Below are positions 24,609-33,709 of a stretch of DNA of 64,000 nucleotides, in pieces (the first letter of the stretch is position 1; each line of letters begins with the position of its first letter). The translations under genes were made by a program, and so were the position numbers. The notes beneath the pieces are model-generated. The model saw only the letters and a program-made list of their open reading frames with translations. It was not told the origin of the DNA and made no database searches. The DNA is from Lachnoclostridium sp. An138 (lineage in GTDB: Bacteria; Bacillota; Clostridia; Lachnospirales; Lachnospiraceae), in the NCBI RefSeq assembly GCF_002160765.1, contig NZ_NFLF01000011.1, positions 1-64,000 on the forward strand, written 5' to 3'.

Positions 24609-26495
24609 ATGACAAAAAGACGTTCCCGGACAGGAAATATCATAGCAGGGCTTGCGGCCTTTCTGGCGGTATGCGGTTTTAATCTGCTGTATCAGATCCG
24701 CTCGGAGAGCACCATGCTGTCCAACAGCGTCTTCTGTATGGCAGCTTTCGCAGCCTTCCTGTATCTGGGCATCCGTTTCTTCGCGGGAGAAGTGGACAGA
24801 AGACTGGCTGTGATCTCGCTTGCCGGAGGACTTCTCTTTTCGGCGATGACCTGCTTTGGCTTTTCGCTGAACTATACAGATACCATCTGGCAGCCAAATG
24901 TTTTTCCCGCGGTTCTGTGCCTGACTCCTTTTTTCGGAATCTGCACAGGCTTTGGCCTGCGGACGCTGGCGCAGGGAGGCTGCGCAGAGAAAAGGACGCT
25001 GGCAGGGGCTGAGGATAGCAGCAGGCCGGCAAAGCTGTGGAAAGATTTTTCCGCACGGGCATCCGGCCTTTCCGGCCGGAAATTCTATCTGCTCTGCTTT
25101 TGCGTCCTGTTCCTGTCCTGGATTCCGGTGCTTCTGGCAGCCTGGCCGGGAATCTTTTCCTATGACAGCGGCTGGCAGCTTGCTGCCTTTGTGGATGGAG
25201 ATGTGACCGGACATCATCCGATCCTGCACACGGCCCTTCTGGGTGTGACGAGAATGCTTGGACGGGCGCTGTCCGAAACGGGACAGGCCGGAAACCAGAC
25301 GGGTGCGCTTCTGTATTCGCTGCTTCAGATGCTTGTGATGGCGGCTCTTTACGCCAGAGTCTGCCTGTATCTGCGGCAGAGAAAAGCTCCGGGCTGGCTT
25401 CTTGTGGGAAGCATTCTCTTTCTGGGATTCCATCCGGCAAATAGCCTGATGGCCCTCTGCGCCACCAAGGACTCTATATTTACGGCGGTTTTTGCGGTTT
25501 TTGTGGTGGAGCTGCTGCAGATAGCGGAAGACAGGGAGGCCTTCTTTGCTTCCCGGAAAAGGCAGGCTGTGTTCTGCGTGACAGTATTTTTCCTGTTTGC
25601 CTTTCGTAATAACGGCTTTCACACCTTTTTGCTCTGTATTCCGTTTCTGCTCTTTGTGTTCCGCAGATTCTGGAAGAAAATGCTGCTGCTGGCGGTCATC
25701 TGCCTGGCCCTCTACGGCATTTATAACGGGCCATTCTATCATATGCTGGGAATCGAAGCAAGCGATCCCCGGGAAATGTGCAGTGTGCTGATGCAGTCAG
25801 CAGCCAGAGTTTACAATCTGGATAATCTGGGGCTTACCGAGGAGGAAAAAGAAGCATTTCTGTCTATCATAGATGAGGAAGGCATGAATTCCTATCTGTC
25901 CAGGTTTGCGGACCCGGTGAAAGCGTATTTTAACGGAGAAAAATTTGCGGAAGATCCGTGGCCGTTTCTGAAGGCCTGGCTTTCCGCGGGTATGAGACAT
26001 AAAAAGATCTATATAGATTCTTTCCTGACAAACACCTTCGGCTATTGGTACCCCGGCAATTCTATCGAGGATACGGATAACGGAAGAGATTATTTTGAGT
26101 ATTACTGCAAAGATTTCCGGGAAGATGTGGATGTGGAAATGGAATCAAAGCTTCCGGCCCTCTCAGAATTTTACCGGAAGATAGGAAATGAGGCTTCTTT
26201 CCAGAATGTTCCGGTAATTGCCGCCTCATTTAACCTGGGAGCATATACCTGGCTCTGGATCTTCGCCTGCCTGCTTGTCCTTTACCGGAAAAGCTGGAAA
26301 AGAGCGCTGGCGCTGGTGCCTTTCGGAGCTTATTTCCTGACAAACCTTCTGGGTCCTGTGGTGAAGATGCGTTATCATTACCCGTTTATCGCCTGCGCGC
26401 CTCTTCTTTTCTATCTGCTGTGGACCATGTGGAAGGAAGCAGGCAGCCAGAGAGACGGCGGTTCAGAGAGTATGCGGGAAGATGGAACATCATAG
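24609..26495 (+). CDS. Large membrane protein, DUF6020-like
   Basis: The 628-residue protein has about twelve membrane segments. The loop FSYDSGWQLAAFVDGDVTGHHPILHT (about residues 183-208) is the hallmark region of DUF6020/GT-C-like proteins, with acidic and histidine residues where a lipid-phosphate sugar donor would bind. A second soluble region (about 380-520) lies outside the membrane. It is likely a membrane transferase acting on the surface glycan; the reaction is unknown. AGGAGAAA precedes the ATG, and the following GT2 starts 15 bases after its stop. Confidence 0.75.
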   Translation: MTKRRSRTGNIIAGLAAFLAVCGFNLLYQIRSESTMLSNSVFCMAAFAAFLYLGIRFFAGEVDRRLAVISLAGGLLFSAMTCFGFSLNYTDTIWQPNVFPAVLCLTPFFGICTGFGLRTLAQGGCAEKRTLAGAEDSSRPAKLWKDFSARASGLSGRKFYLLCFCVLFLSWIPVLLAAWPGIFSYDSGWQLAAFVDGDVTGHHPILHTALLGVTRMLGRALSETGQAGNQTGALLYSLLQMLVMAALYARVCLYLRQRKAPGWLLVGSILFLGFHPANSLMALCATKDSIFTAVFAVFVVELLQIAEDREAFFASRKRQAVFCVTVFFLFAFRNNGFHTFLLCIPFLLFVFRRFWKKMLLLAVICLALYGIYNGPFYHMLGIEASDPREMCSVLMQSAARVYNLDNLGLTEEEKEAFLSIIDEEGMNSYLSRFADPVKAYFNGEKFAEDPWPFLKAWLSAGMRHKKIYIDSFLTNTFGYWYPGNSIEDTDNGRDYFEYYCKDFREDVDVEMESKLPALSEFYRKIGNEASFQNVPVIAASFNLGAYTWLWIFACLLVLYRKSWKRALALVPFGAYFLTNLLGPVVKMRYHYPFIACAPLLFYLLWTMWKEAGSQRDGGSESMREDGTS

Positions 26496-26510
26496 ACGGA
26501 GGACGTATTT

Positions 26511-27473
26511 ATGGATAAGATAGCGGTGCTTGTCCCCTGCTACAATGAAAGCAAAACGGTAAAAAAGGTCGTGGAGGACTTCCGGCGTGCGCTGCCGGAG
26601 GCTGTAGTATATGTCTACGACAATAATTCCACGGATGGAACCGCAGCGCTGGCGCTGGAGGCCGGCGCTGTGGTGCGGCATGAGTACCAGCAGGGAAAAG
26701 GCAATGTCATCCGCAGAATGTTCCGGGAGATCGAAGCGGAGGTCTACATCATGGTGGACGGCGACGACACCTATCCGGCGGAGGCTGCTCCCGAAATGGT
26801 GCGCAAAGTCGTGGAAGAACAGGCGGATATGGTGGTGGGCGACCGGCTTTCCTCTACCTATTACACGGAAAACAAGCGGCCCTTCCATAACTTCGGCAAT
26901 TCCTTTGTGAAAAACTGCATCAATCGGTTTTTTGATACGAACATTCAGGATATTATGACCGGCTACCGGGCGTTCAGCTACCAGTTTGTGAAGACCTTCC
27001 CGGTACTTTCCAGGGGCTTTGAGATCGAGACCGAAATGAGCATTCACGCGGCAGACAAGCATATGCAGGTGGATCATGTGGTCATCGAATACCGGGACCG
27101 GCCGGAGGGAAGCGTATCAAAGCTGAATACCTTTTCTGACGGACTGAAGGTCTTAAGCCGGATCTTAAGTCTCTATAAGAACTATAAGCCTCTGGCTTTC
27201 TTTTCTCTGCTTTCGGGGATTCTGGCAGCGCTGTCGGTTGTGTTCCTGATTCCGATTCTGGTGGAATACTGGCAGACAGGCCTTGTGCCCCGGTTCCCGA
27301 CCCTGATCGTCTGCGGCTTCGTGCTGATTGCCGCCCTGCAGTCTCTGTTCGCGGGGCTGGTGCTGCAGAGCATGGAGCAGAAGAACAAGCAGGATTTTGA
27401 GATGAGGCTGATTCAGGCCAAGGAGAGCTTTGAGAGAATCAGGGCGGAAGAAAAGAAAGAAACCATCGAATAG
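26511..27473 (+). CDS. GT2 polyprenyl-phosphate glycosyltransferase (DPM1-like)
   Basis: The N-terminal GT2 domain (about 1-220) has VLVPCYNES, YDNNSTDGT, MVDGDDTYP (metal-binding D-D) and DIMTGYRAFS. Two C-terminal membrane helices follow (about 226-248 and 260-283). This plan belongs to dolichol-phosphate-mannose-synthase-like enzymes that load a single sugar on polyprenyl phosphate. Its product could be the donor for neighbouring GT-C-like proteins encoded at 24609, 27489 and 29267. GGAGG lies before the ATG. Sugar specificity cannot be read from the sequence. Confidence 0.88.
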   Translation: MDKIAVLVPCYNESKTVKKVVEDFRRALPEAVVYVYDNNSTDGTAALALEAGAVVRHEYQQGKGNVIRRMFREIEAEVYIMVDGDDTYPAEAAPEMVRKVVEEQADMVVGDRLSSTYYTENKRPFHNFGNSFVKNCINRFFDTNIQDIMTGYRAFSYQFVKTFPVLSRGFEIETEMSIHAADKHMQVDHVVIEYRDRPEGSVSKLNTFSDGLKVLSRILSLYKNYKPLAFFSLLSGILAALSVVFLIPILVEYWQTGLVPRFPTLIVCGFVLIAALQSLFAGLVLQSMEQKNKQDFEMRLIQAKESFERIRAEEKKETIE

Positions 27474-27488
27474 CAGGGAGGAAAAGAC

Positions 27489-29270
27489 ATGCAGCGAATG
27501 GGGACAAAAGCCCGTATGGCGGCAGCTTTTTTGCTTGCGCTTTTGATAACGGCAGTATATTTTGCCTTTGCGTATACCAGAATGCCGTTTATCTACGACA
27601 TCAATGATGACGTGGCAATGCGGAATGTGGCGGCGGGAGTCATTACCGGCACCCCGGACGCCCATCTGATCTTTGTAAAATATGTTTTGGGAATATTGAT
27701 CAGCGGTCTGTACAGAGGCTTTCCGGGATGGGACTGGTACGGAATCGTAATGATTGGAATTATTCTCTTTTCTCTGGCTGTGATCTTATACCGGGGACTG
27801 GCAGAGAAAAAGTCTATTATCTGGAAGATTGTCTACACAGCGGCAGCGCTGCTTCTTTTTACCTGCATCGGACTTCGGCATATTGCAGTGTTCCAGTGGA
27901 CAGTGACGGCAGCCTTTGCCGGAGTGGCAGGAATTTTCCTGTTTTATACATCGACAACTGAAGACAGATTTCAAAATTTGTGTGAAGAGGGAGTCTCCGT
28001 TTTTCTCCTTCTTCTTTGTCTGTCCGTACGCGATTCTGTATTTATGATGGTGCTTCCGGCGGCAGCCCTGTGTTTCTGGTGGAGACACGGTTCTTTTCGT
28101 TGGGAAAAACTGCGCGCCGGAAAATGGCCCTTTGGGCTCCGCCACTGGGGCGTGCTTCTGGCTTTGATTCTGGGAACAGCGGCTGTTCTGGGCGTGGAGA
28201 AATACGCTTACCGTTCGCAGGAATGGCAGGAATTCCTTTCCTATAATACAGACCGCTCTACAATCATGGATTATTATGGCCTGAAAAACTACGAGGACAA
28301 CCAGGAATTTTATGAATCCTTGGATTTGTCGCCGGAAGAAGTAGAGAATCTGCAGCGGTATTCCCTGTATCTCTGCGATGATCTTTACAGCGAAACCATG
28401 CATGAGCTGGCGGTGAACGCGCAGGAAGAATATAATCAGCAGTATTCTGCCCGCGACCGCCTGTATATGGGCGTGCAGAAGGTGCTGGAACATCTGACCA
28501 ATGGATTTTACGCTCCTTTAAGCTATCTGAGCTACTTGGCGGCGGCAGCGGTTCTGATTCTGGGGCTCTGGAAAAATCGGAAGCAGTTTGCGTTGGCGCT
28601 TTTTATCAATGGAATTGTGGCCTTGTTCTGGCTGTATCTGGGCTTCCGTGGAAGGATTGTGGAACGGGTCTGCTACGGAATGTTCCTGCTTCAGCTTCTG
28701 AGCATGCTGGCCGTCGGCTGGGAAATCCTGCGCGGTCTGTTTCAGAACGAAAGCGGGCGCTCCGGCGCCGCCCGCTGGCTGTCAGGAGGAGCGGCGGCTG
28801 TCTGCTGCCTGCTTCTGGCCTGGGGAGCCGGGACGGAATGGAAGACAGTAGAGGGAACTGTGGGCTGGCGCAGCAGCTACAATGAGGAGTTCCTTGATGT
28901 CAACCGGTATATGGCAGAGCATATGGAAAATGTCTATTTTATGACAACTTTTTCCATTGAGACTTATACAGACAATTTTACGCTGCGCAGAGATTTTGAT
29001 TTTACCAATCTTCTGTCTGTGGGCGGCTGGCATACGTTTTCCCCTCTGGAAAATGAAAAGTGCGGGAAGCTTGGCATATCTGACCCCAAGACAGATATTG
29101 TTGAAAAGGATCATGTATATGTGATATCATTAGAAAATGTAAATCTGAGGTATATGGACCGCTATTATACCAGCGTCTATGGAGACGATTATCTGGGCCG
29201 GGAGCTGGTGGACACCCTGGATTATGGAGAAAGGGTGTTTGAAGTGTATGATTTTGAGGTAAGGAAATGA
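27489..29270 (+). CDS. Multi-pass membrane protein, tandem paralogue A (unknown)
   Basis: The 593-residue protein has an N-terminal signal-like helix and then an external loop with INDDVAMRNVAAGVITGTPD. About ten further membrane segments and a C-terminal extracytoplasmic domain (about 460-593) follow. The loop and the tail (YTDNFTLRR, VGGWHTF, VEKDHVYVI) match the next gene, so the two are tandem duplicates that have diverged. The topology is GT-C-like, with the acidic DD of the first loop as candidate catalytic residues (inference). AGGGAGGAAA lies before the ATG. The stop overlaps the start of the next gene by 4 bases (ATGA). Confidence 0.75.
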   Translation: MQRMGTKARMAAAFLLALLITAVYFAFAYTRMPFIYDINDDVAMRNVAAGVITGTPDAHLIFVKYVLGILISGLYRGFPGWDWYGIVMIGIILFSLAVILYRGLAEKKSIIWKIVYTAAALLLFTCIGLRHIAVFQWTVTAAFAGVAGIFLFYTSTTEDRFQNLCEEGVSVFLLLLCLSVRDSVFMMVLPAAALCFWWRHGSFRWEKLRAGKWPFGLRHWGVLLALILGTAAVLGVEKYAYRSQEWQEFLSYNTDRSTIMDYYGLKNYEDNQEFYESLDLSPEEVENLQRYSLYLCDDLYSETMHELAVNAQEEYNQQYSARDRLYMGVQKVLEHLTNGFYAPLSYLSYLAAAAVLILGLWKNRKQFALALFINGIVALFWLYLGFRGRIVERVCYGMFLLQLLSMLAVGWEILRGLFQNESGRSGAARWLSGGAAAVCCLLLAWGAGTEWKTVEGTVGWRSSYNEEFLDVNRYMAEHMENVYFMTTFSIETYTDNFTLRRDFDFTNLLSVGGWHTFSPLENEKCGKLGISDPKTDIVEKDHVYVISLENVNLRYMDRYYTSVYGDDYLGRELVDTLDYGERVFEVYDFEVRK

Positions 29271-30970
29271 ATAAGAGTGTGAAGACGGAAAAGATTATAT
29301 CTTTTGGCTTGTTTTTTATTTTCCTGGCAGTTGTTTTTCTGATGATACCGGTGACTTATGCCATCAATGACGATACCGCGATGAGGGACATTGCGTCTGG
29401 CGCCATGTCTGGGACCCCTGATTATCATCTGGTGTTTGTGAAAGCGGCGCTTGGAGCGCTGCTGAGTGCGGTTTATAGATATTTTCCAGGGATCGACTGG
29501 TATGGCCTGGTGTGGATGGGGCTTGTGATTTTATCAGCAGCGCTGATTTTGTGGAAGATTCTTAGTATCTGTGAAAAAAGAGGAAGAAATCTTTTGGCGG
29601 CATCCGTCCTGTTCCTTTCGGTGTTTGCACTGACAGGCCTGGGACATCTGGTTAGTTTTCAGTTTACGGTAGTAGCAGGAATTGTGGCTGGAACCGCGGT
29701 GTTTCTTTACTGTCTGGATGACAGCAGCGGGAAAAAGGAATATAGGATGGCGGCTCTGGTCATTCTGCTGATTTGGATTTCCTTCTGTGTCAGAGAAAAT
29801 GTACTGCTGATGGCAGTGCCATTTGGCGGCTTAATTATCCTTTACAAAAAAGAGCCGGTTAAAAAGAAAGCACTCATGGCTTCCATCGCCTGTGCTGGTC
29901 TGGCTGGAATCATGGTTCTGGAAGTGTTTTCTTATTCCAGCGCGGAATGGAAATCTTACAAAGATTATAATACTGCGCGTTCGGTTATTTATGATTATTA
30001 TGGCGTGCCCCCATATGAGGAGAACAGAGAGTTTTACGACAGCATAGGACTCCAGGAATATGATGTTGTCAATTTGGAGCGCTATCAGCTGGTATTTGTA
30101 GACGATCTGGAAAATGGGAAGATGCAGCAGATAGCTGATTATGCGGAGCAGCGTTACAGAGAACAGAACAGTCTGACTGCCCGGGTGATGGCGGGAGTCC
30201 GAATTGCAGTTCAGGGAGAGCTGGGAAAAGAGACGTTGGTTCTGAACCTTCTGGCGAAAGCTCTGGTCCTGCTGAATATTATTACAGGTATTCGGTACCG
30301 GAAGAAGGCGCTGTGGCTTGTCAATGCCGGGTTCCTGCTCTGTGAAGGCGCTTTGACCTTTTATCTGGGATATGAAGGAAGACTGCCTTCCAGAGTAATT
30401 GCGGCGCTGCTGATAATAGAATTTTTGGCGGCTCTTGCAGTTTTTTTCTCGGAACGGAGAAATGCAGTACCGGAGACGGCAAAAAAAATCCCAGGGTGGA
30501 CCGCGGGACTCCTGATAGTGCTGCTGGCAGCTGCAGCGTGGCAGTTTACGGTTATTCGTGAAAGGCAGCTTCAGAGTACAGCGGCAAATCAGGAATATGA
30601 ACTTTTACAGTCCTATTATCGCGAACACCCCGGACAGGTGTACTTTATACCTGCTACCTGGACAGCCGGGTATACAGAGAATTTCCATATTCGAAAGGAA
30701 GCGCGGCTTGATAATGGTTTCAGTCTGGGGGGATGGACCACGTTTCTTCCGGTACATGAACAGGGATTGAAGAAATTTGGAATTGAAGATGAGAATACGG
30801 CTCTGATTGAAAATGACAATGTGTATCTGATTTTCAATACACCATCAAGCAGAATTACCGCATACTATGAACAAAAATACGAGGATGTCCAGTGGACAGA
30901 GATAGATACGGCCCCGGTTTATGGAATGGAGGTCCCAGTATTTAAAATATCAGGAGGAGAAAGACGATGA
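29267..30970 (+). CDS. Multi-pass membrane protein, tandem paralogue B (unknown)
   Basis: The 567-residue protein is the diverged twin of the preceding gene: INDDTAMRDIASGAMSGTPD in the first loop, GIDWYGLVWMG after it, and YTENFHIRK, LGGWTTF and IENDNVYLI in the C-terminal external domain. Codon use is visibly more AT-rich than in copy A, and this shift continues into the following genes. Start and stop overlap both neighbours by 4 bases, indicating coupled translation. It is likely GT-C-like, acting outside the membrane; specificity unknown. Confidence 0.75.
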   Translation: MNKSVKTEKIISFGLFFIFLAVVFLMIPVTYAINDDTAMRDIASGAMSGTPDYHLVFVKAALGALLSAVYRYFPGIDWYGLVWMGLVILSAALILWKILSICEKRGRNLLAASVLFLSVFALTGLGHLVSFQFTVVAGIVAGTAVFLYCLDDSSGKKEYRMAALVILLIWISFCVRENVLLMAVPFGGLIILYKKEPVKKKALMASIACAGLAGIMVLEVFSYSSAEWKSYKDYNTARSVIYDYYGVPPYEENREFYDSIGLQEYDVVNLERYQLVFVDDLENGKMQQIADYAEQRYREQNSLTARVMAGVRIAVQGELGKETLVLNLLAKALVLLNIITGIRYRKKALWLVNAGFLLCEGALTFYLGYEGRLPSRVIAALLIIEFLAALAVFFSERRNAVPETAKKIPGWTAGLLIVLLAAAAWQFTVIRERQLQSTAANQEYELLQSYYREHPGQVYFIPATWTAGYTENFHIRKEARLDNGFSLGGWTTFLPVHEQGLKKFGIEDENTALIENDNVYLIFNTPSSRITAYYEQKYEDVQWTEIDTAPVYGMEVPVFKISGGERR

Positions 30971-32094
30971 TTCCTTTTAATGTACCCCCTTGTGTGGGAA
31001 CAGAATTACAGTATATCAAAGAAGCGATTGAGTCACATAAGATATGCGGGGACGGGGCGTTTACAAAAAAATGCAACGCCTGGCTGGAGGAGAGATTTGG
31101 AGCTCAGAAGGTTCTGCTGACGACCAGCGGGACTACAGCTCTTGACATGGCGGCTCTTTTGTGTGAACTGAAAGAGGGAGATGAAGTGATTCTCCCGAGC
31201 TATACTTTTTCCAGTACAGCTACCTCAGCAGTGCTGGGAGGAGCCAGACTTGTGTTCGTGGATATCCGGCCGGATACGATGAATATTGATGAGAAAAAGA
31301 TAGAAGAAGCCATTACGGAGCGGACCAGAGCCATCATCGCCGTGCATTATGCAGGGGTAGCCTGTGAAATGGATACGATTATGGAAATCGCCCGCAAGTA
31401 TAACCTGGTTGTAATTGAAGACGCGGCTCAGGGTGTTATGAGCACATACAAAGGCCGTGCTCTGGGGACCATAGGAGATTTTGGCTGCTATTCCTTCCAT
31501 GAGACAAAAAACTATTCTATGGGAGAAGGCGGAGCTCTGGTGATCAACAATCCGGAATACAATGAGAGAGCAGAAATTCTTCGTGAAAAAGGAACAAACC
31601 GTTCCAAGTTCTTCCGCGGACAGGTAGACAAGTATACCTGGGTGGATTTTGGAGACAGCTATCTTCCGAGTGAGCTGAACGCGGCTTATCTGTGGGCTCA
31701 GCTTTGTGCTGCGGATGAGATTAATGAGAACCGTATGGCCAGCTGGAATCAGTATTATCAGGAACTGAAAGGTCTTGAGGAATCCGGCAGGATAGAGCTG
31801 CCTGTGATACCCGAAGGGTGCGTACATAATGCGCATATGTTTTATATCAAGTGTCGGGATCTGGAGGAGAGAACGAGTTTTATCTCGTACATGAAAGAAG
31901 AAGGAATTCTGACAGTGTTTCATTATATTCCGCTGCACTCTGCGCCGGCGGGCCTGAAATATGGGCGGTTTTCCGGGAAAGACCTGTACACGACGAAAGA
32001 AAGTGAGCGGCTGGTGCGTCTGCCCATGTATTATGGACTGGAGCAGGAAAAAATAGAGTTTATCTGTGAAAAAATAAAAAACTTTTACAGATAA
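30967..32094 (+). CDS. wecE: dTDP-4-keto-6-deoxyhexose aminotransferase (WecE-like)
   Basis: This is a PLP enzyme of the DegT/DnrJ/EryC1/StrS family. LLTTSGTTALDMAALL binds the cofactor phosphate, VIEDAAQGVMS holds the PLP-ring Asp, and SFHETKNYSMGEGG holds the PLP lysine at K181. The HETKN form is that of WecE/RffA, which makes dTDP-4-amino-4,6-dideoxygalactose from the RfbB product; rfbB lies upstream in the same locus. The 375-residue length is normal. It overlaps the preceding membrane gene by 4 bases. The following GNAT fits the next pathway step. The 4-amino position is inferred from family similarity. Confidence 0.88.
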   Translation: MIPFNVPPCVGTELQYIKEAIESHKICGDGAFTKKCNAWLEERFGAQKVLLTTSGTTALDMAALLCELKEGDEVILPSYTFSSTATSAVLGGARLVFVDIRPDTMNIDEKKIEEAITERTRAIIAVHYAGVACEMDTIMEIARKYNLVVIEDAAQGVMSTYKGRALGTIGDFGCYSFHETKNYSMGEGGALVINNPEYNERAEILREKGTNRSKFFRGQVDKYTWVDFGDSYLPSELNAAYLWAQLCAADEINENRMASWNQYYQELKGLEESGRIELPVIPEGCVHNAHMFYIKCRDLEERTSFISYMKEEGILTVFHYIPLHSAPAGLKYGRFSGKDLYTTKESERLVRLPMYYGLEQEKIEFICEKIKNFYR

Positions 32095-32134
32095 TTCACT
32101 GCCTGAGAAGGCAGAAAGAGAAAGGCTGAAGAAA

Positions 32135-32860
32135 ATGAAGATAACAGACGCGTTCTGGGAAAAACGAAATCTGGGTGTAGATGTGACAGAGATTCAGTGT
32201 GCAGCATCGGACAGCAGAGAGGAACTGAAAGAAGCGCTTGCCGGAATTAAGACTCCTTATTCTGTATGTAAGGTTCCCGGAGGAGCTGCGGGGCTGCTTT
32301 TATGTGCGCAGGAGCAGGGATATCAGGTAATAGAGATGAGTATTGGGCTGGAAATTGGGCTTAGAGAACTGACTCTTCCTGCTGTATACAGGCGATTTGA
32401 ACAGGAAATTGTTGTAAAAGAAGCCGACAGAGAACAGAGGGAGAGTATTCTGAGAGAAATAGAATCGGGAGATATTTTTGAGACTGACCGCATAGCTTTA
32501 GACCCTTATTTCGGAAAAGAAATGGCTGGAAAACGGTACGCGAACTGGTCCCGGGATCTTCTCGAGCAGAACGGACATGTATGTGTTGGATATTATAAAG
32601 ATACGCCAGCTGCTTTTGGAGTAAACATTGATAAGGAAAATGCAGTCTGTGACGCTGTCCTGGGAGGAATGCTGAATCATGGAGGAAGGGCTGGACTTGG
32701 CTTTCTGTCTCTTTTTACGAACCTGTATTCTGCCAGAGAGCGCGGGAATGTAAAAGTGAAGACACATGTATCGTCCAATAACCAGGCAATTATTCATCTG
32801 CATCTGCAGTTTGGCTATCGGATTAATGAGATGCAGTATGTGCTGATTCGGCATCAGTAA
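32135..32860 (+). CDS. GNAT-family N-acyltransferase, WecD-like
   Basis: The 241-residue protein ends in a GNAT fold: a central strand with HVCVGYYKDTPAAFGV, GLGFLSLFTNLYSARERG as the acyl-CoA-binding helix region, and VSSNNQAIIHLHLQFGY near the end. Its position right after a WecE-like aminotransferase matches wecE-wecD pairs, in which WecD acetylates the 4-amino group. The acyl-CoA loop is not a canonical Q/RxxGxG/A, so the donor could differ from acetyl-CoA; the carrier protein encoded at 35511 is one candidate. That is inference. AAAGG lies before the ATG. Confidence 0.75.
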   Translation: MKITDAFWEKRNLGVDVTEIQCAASDSREELKEALAGIKTPYSVCKVPGGAAGLLLCAQEQGYQVIEMSIGLEIGLRELTLPAVYRRFEQEIVVKEADREQRESILREIESGDIFETDRIALDPYFGKEMAGKRYANWSRDLLEQNGHVCVGYYKDTPAAFGVNIDKENAVCDAVLGGMLNHGGRAGLGFLSLFTNLYSARERGNVKVKTHVSSNNQAIIHLHLQFGYRINEMQYVLIRHQ

Positions 32861-32891
32861 ACAGATACTCGGAGATGGCGACCGGTATGAA

Positions 32892-32920
32892 TTGACATCA
32901 GGGATAATAGCGGTTAAAAT
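32892..32920 (+). promoter_or_regulatory. Internal sigma-A promoter before the SDR-transketolase-lux-like cassette
   Basis: A perfect TTGACA (32892-32897), a 17-base spacer and TAAAAT (32915-32920) lie in the 102-base gap before the SDR gene. The surrounding genes are nearly gapless, so this gap and promoter mark a new transcription unit. Confidence 0.75.
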
Positions 32921-32962
32921 CATACTGAGTTTGTGAGAAAGAGAATTCAGGAGAAGAGGCTT

Positions 32963-33709
32963 ATGCTTACAGGAAAGAATGTTCTGATTACAGGTTCAAA
33001 CAGAGGAATTGGAAAAGCTTTTGTGGAAGCTTTCGCGAAGCGGCAATGTAATATCTGGGCATGCGCGAGAAAGCACAGTGAGGAATTTGAGACCCAGATG
33101 GCTGAAATTGCGTCTCAAAATGGAGTATGGATTAGACCAGTTTATTTTGAATTGACAGACAGTGAAGAGATGAAGGCGGCAATAAAGCAGGTGCTGAAAT
33201 CGGGAGAAAATATAGATGTCCTGATTAATAATGCAGGGATTGCCCATGGCGGATTGTTTTCAATGACCAGAATGCAGACGATCCGGGAGGTATTTGATAT
33301 TAATGTATTTGCGCCGATGGAGCTGGCGCAGCTTGTGCTGAGAAAAATGATGCGGCAGAAATCCGGAAGCATTATTAACATGTCTTCTGTCGCGGCGCTT
33401 AATGTCAGGGCGGGAAATTCTGCATACGGAACCAGCAAGGCTGCGGTGAAAGCCTGGACGGCAGTGCTGGGGGCAGAGACAGCCCAGTATGGAATACGGG
33501 TAAACGCTATCGCGCCAAGTCTGACCGATACGGATATGGGTCGAACGGTACAGGAAAATGCAGGAGAAAACAGGCTTCTTCCCTCTGCGATGGGACGTAT
33601 GGCAAAGGCGGAGGAGATCGCCAATGTGGCTGTTTTTCTTGCATCGGATGAAGCCTCTTTTGTAAATGGAGAGACCATTGTAGTGAATGGAGGTGGTGAC
33701 TGTGATTGA
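32963..33709 (+). CDS. Short-chain dehydrogenase/reductase (FabG-like)
   Basis: This classical SDR has the cofactor motif ITGSNRGIGKAF, NNAG (residues about 90), the catalytic Ser in INMSSVAALN and YGTSK as YxxxK. IAPSLTDTDMG and GETIVVNGGG complete the pattern. The cofactor loop ACARKHS with its Arg suggests NADP preference. The ATG at 32963 follows AGGAGAAGAGG. It is the first gene behind the internal promoter and overlaps the transketolase N-terminal subunit. It likely reduces a keto group or oxidises an alcohol of the intermediate made by the cassette; the substrate is unknown. Confidence 0.88.
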   Translation: MLTGKNVLITGSNRGIGKAFVEAFAKRQCNIWACARKHSEEFETQMAEIASQNGVWIRPVYFELTDSEEMKAAIKQVLKSGENIDVLINNAGIAHGGLFSMTRMQTIREVFDINVFAPMELAQLVLRKMMRQKSGSIINMSSVAALNVRAGNSAYGTSKAAVKAWTAVLGAETAQYGIRVNAIAPSLTDTDMGRTVQENAGENRLLPSAMGRMAKAEEIANVAVFLASDEASFVNGETIVVNGGGDCD

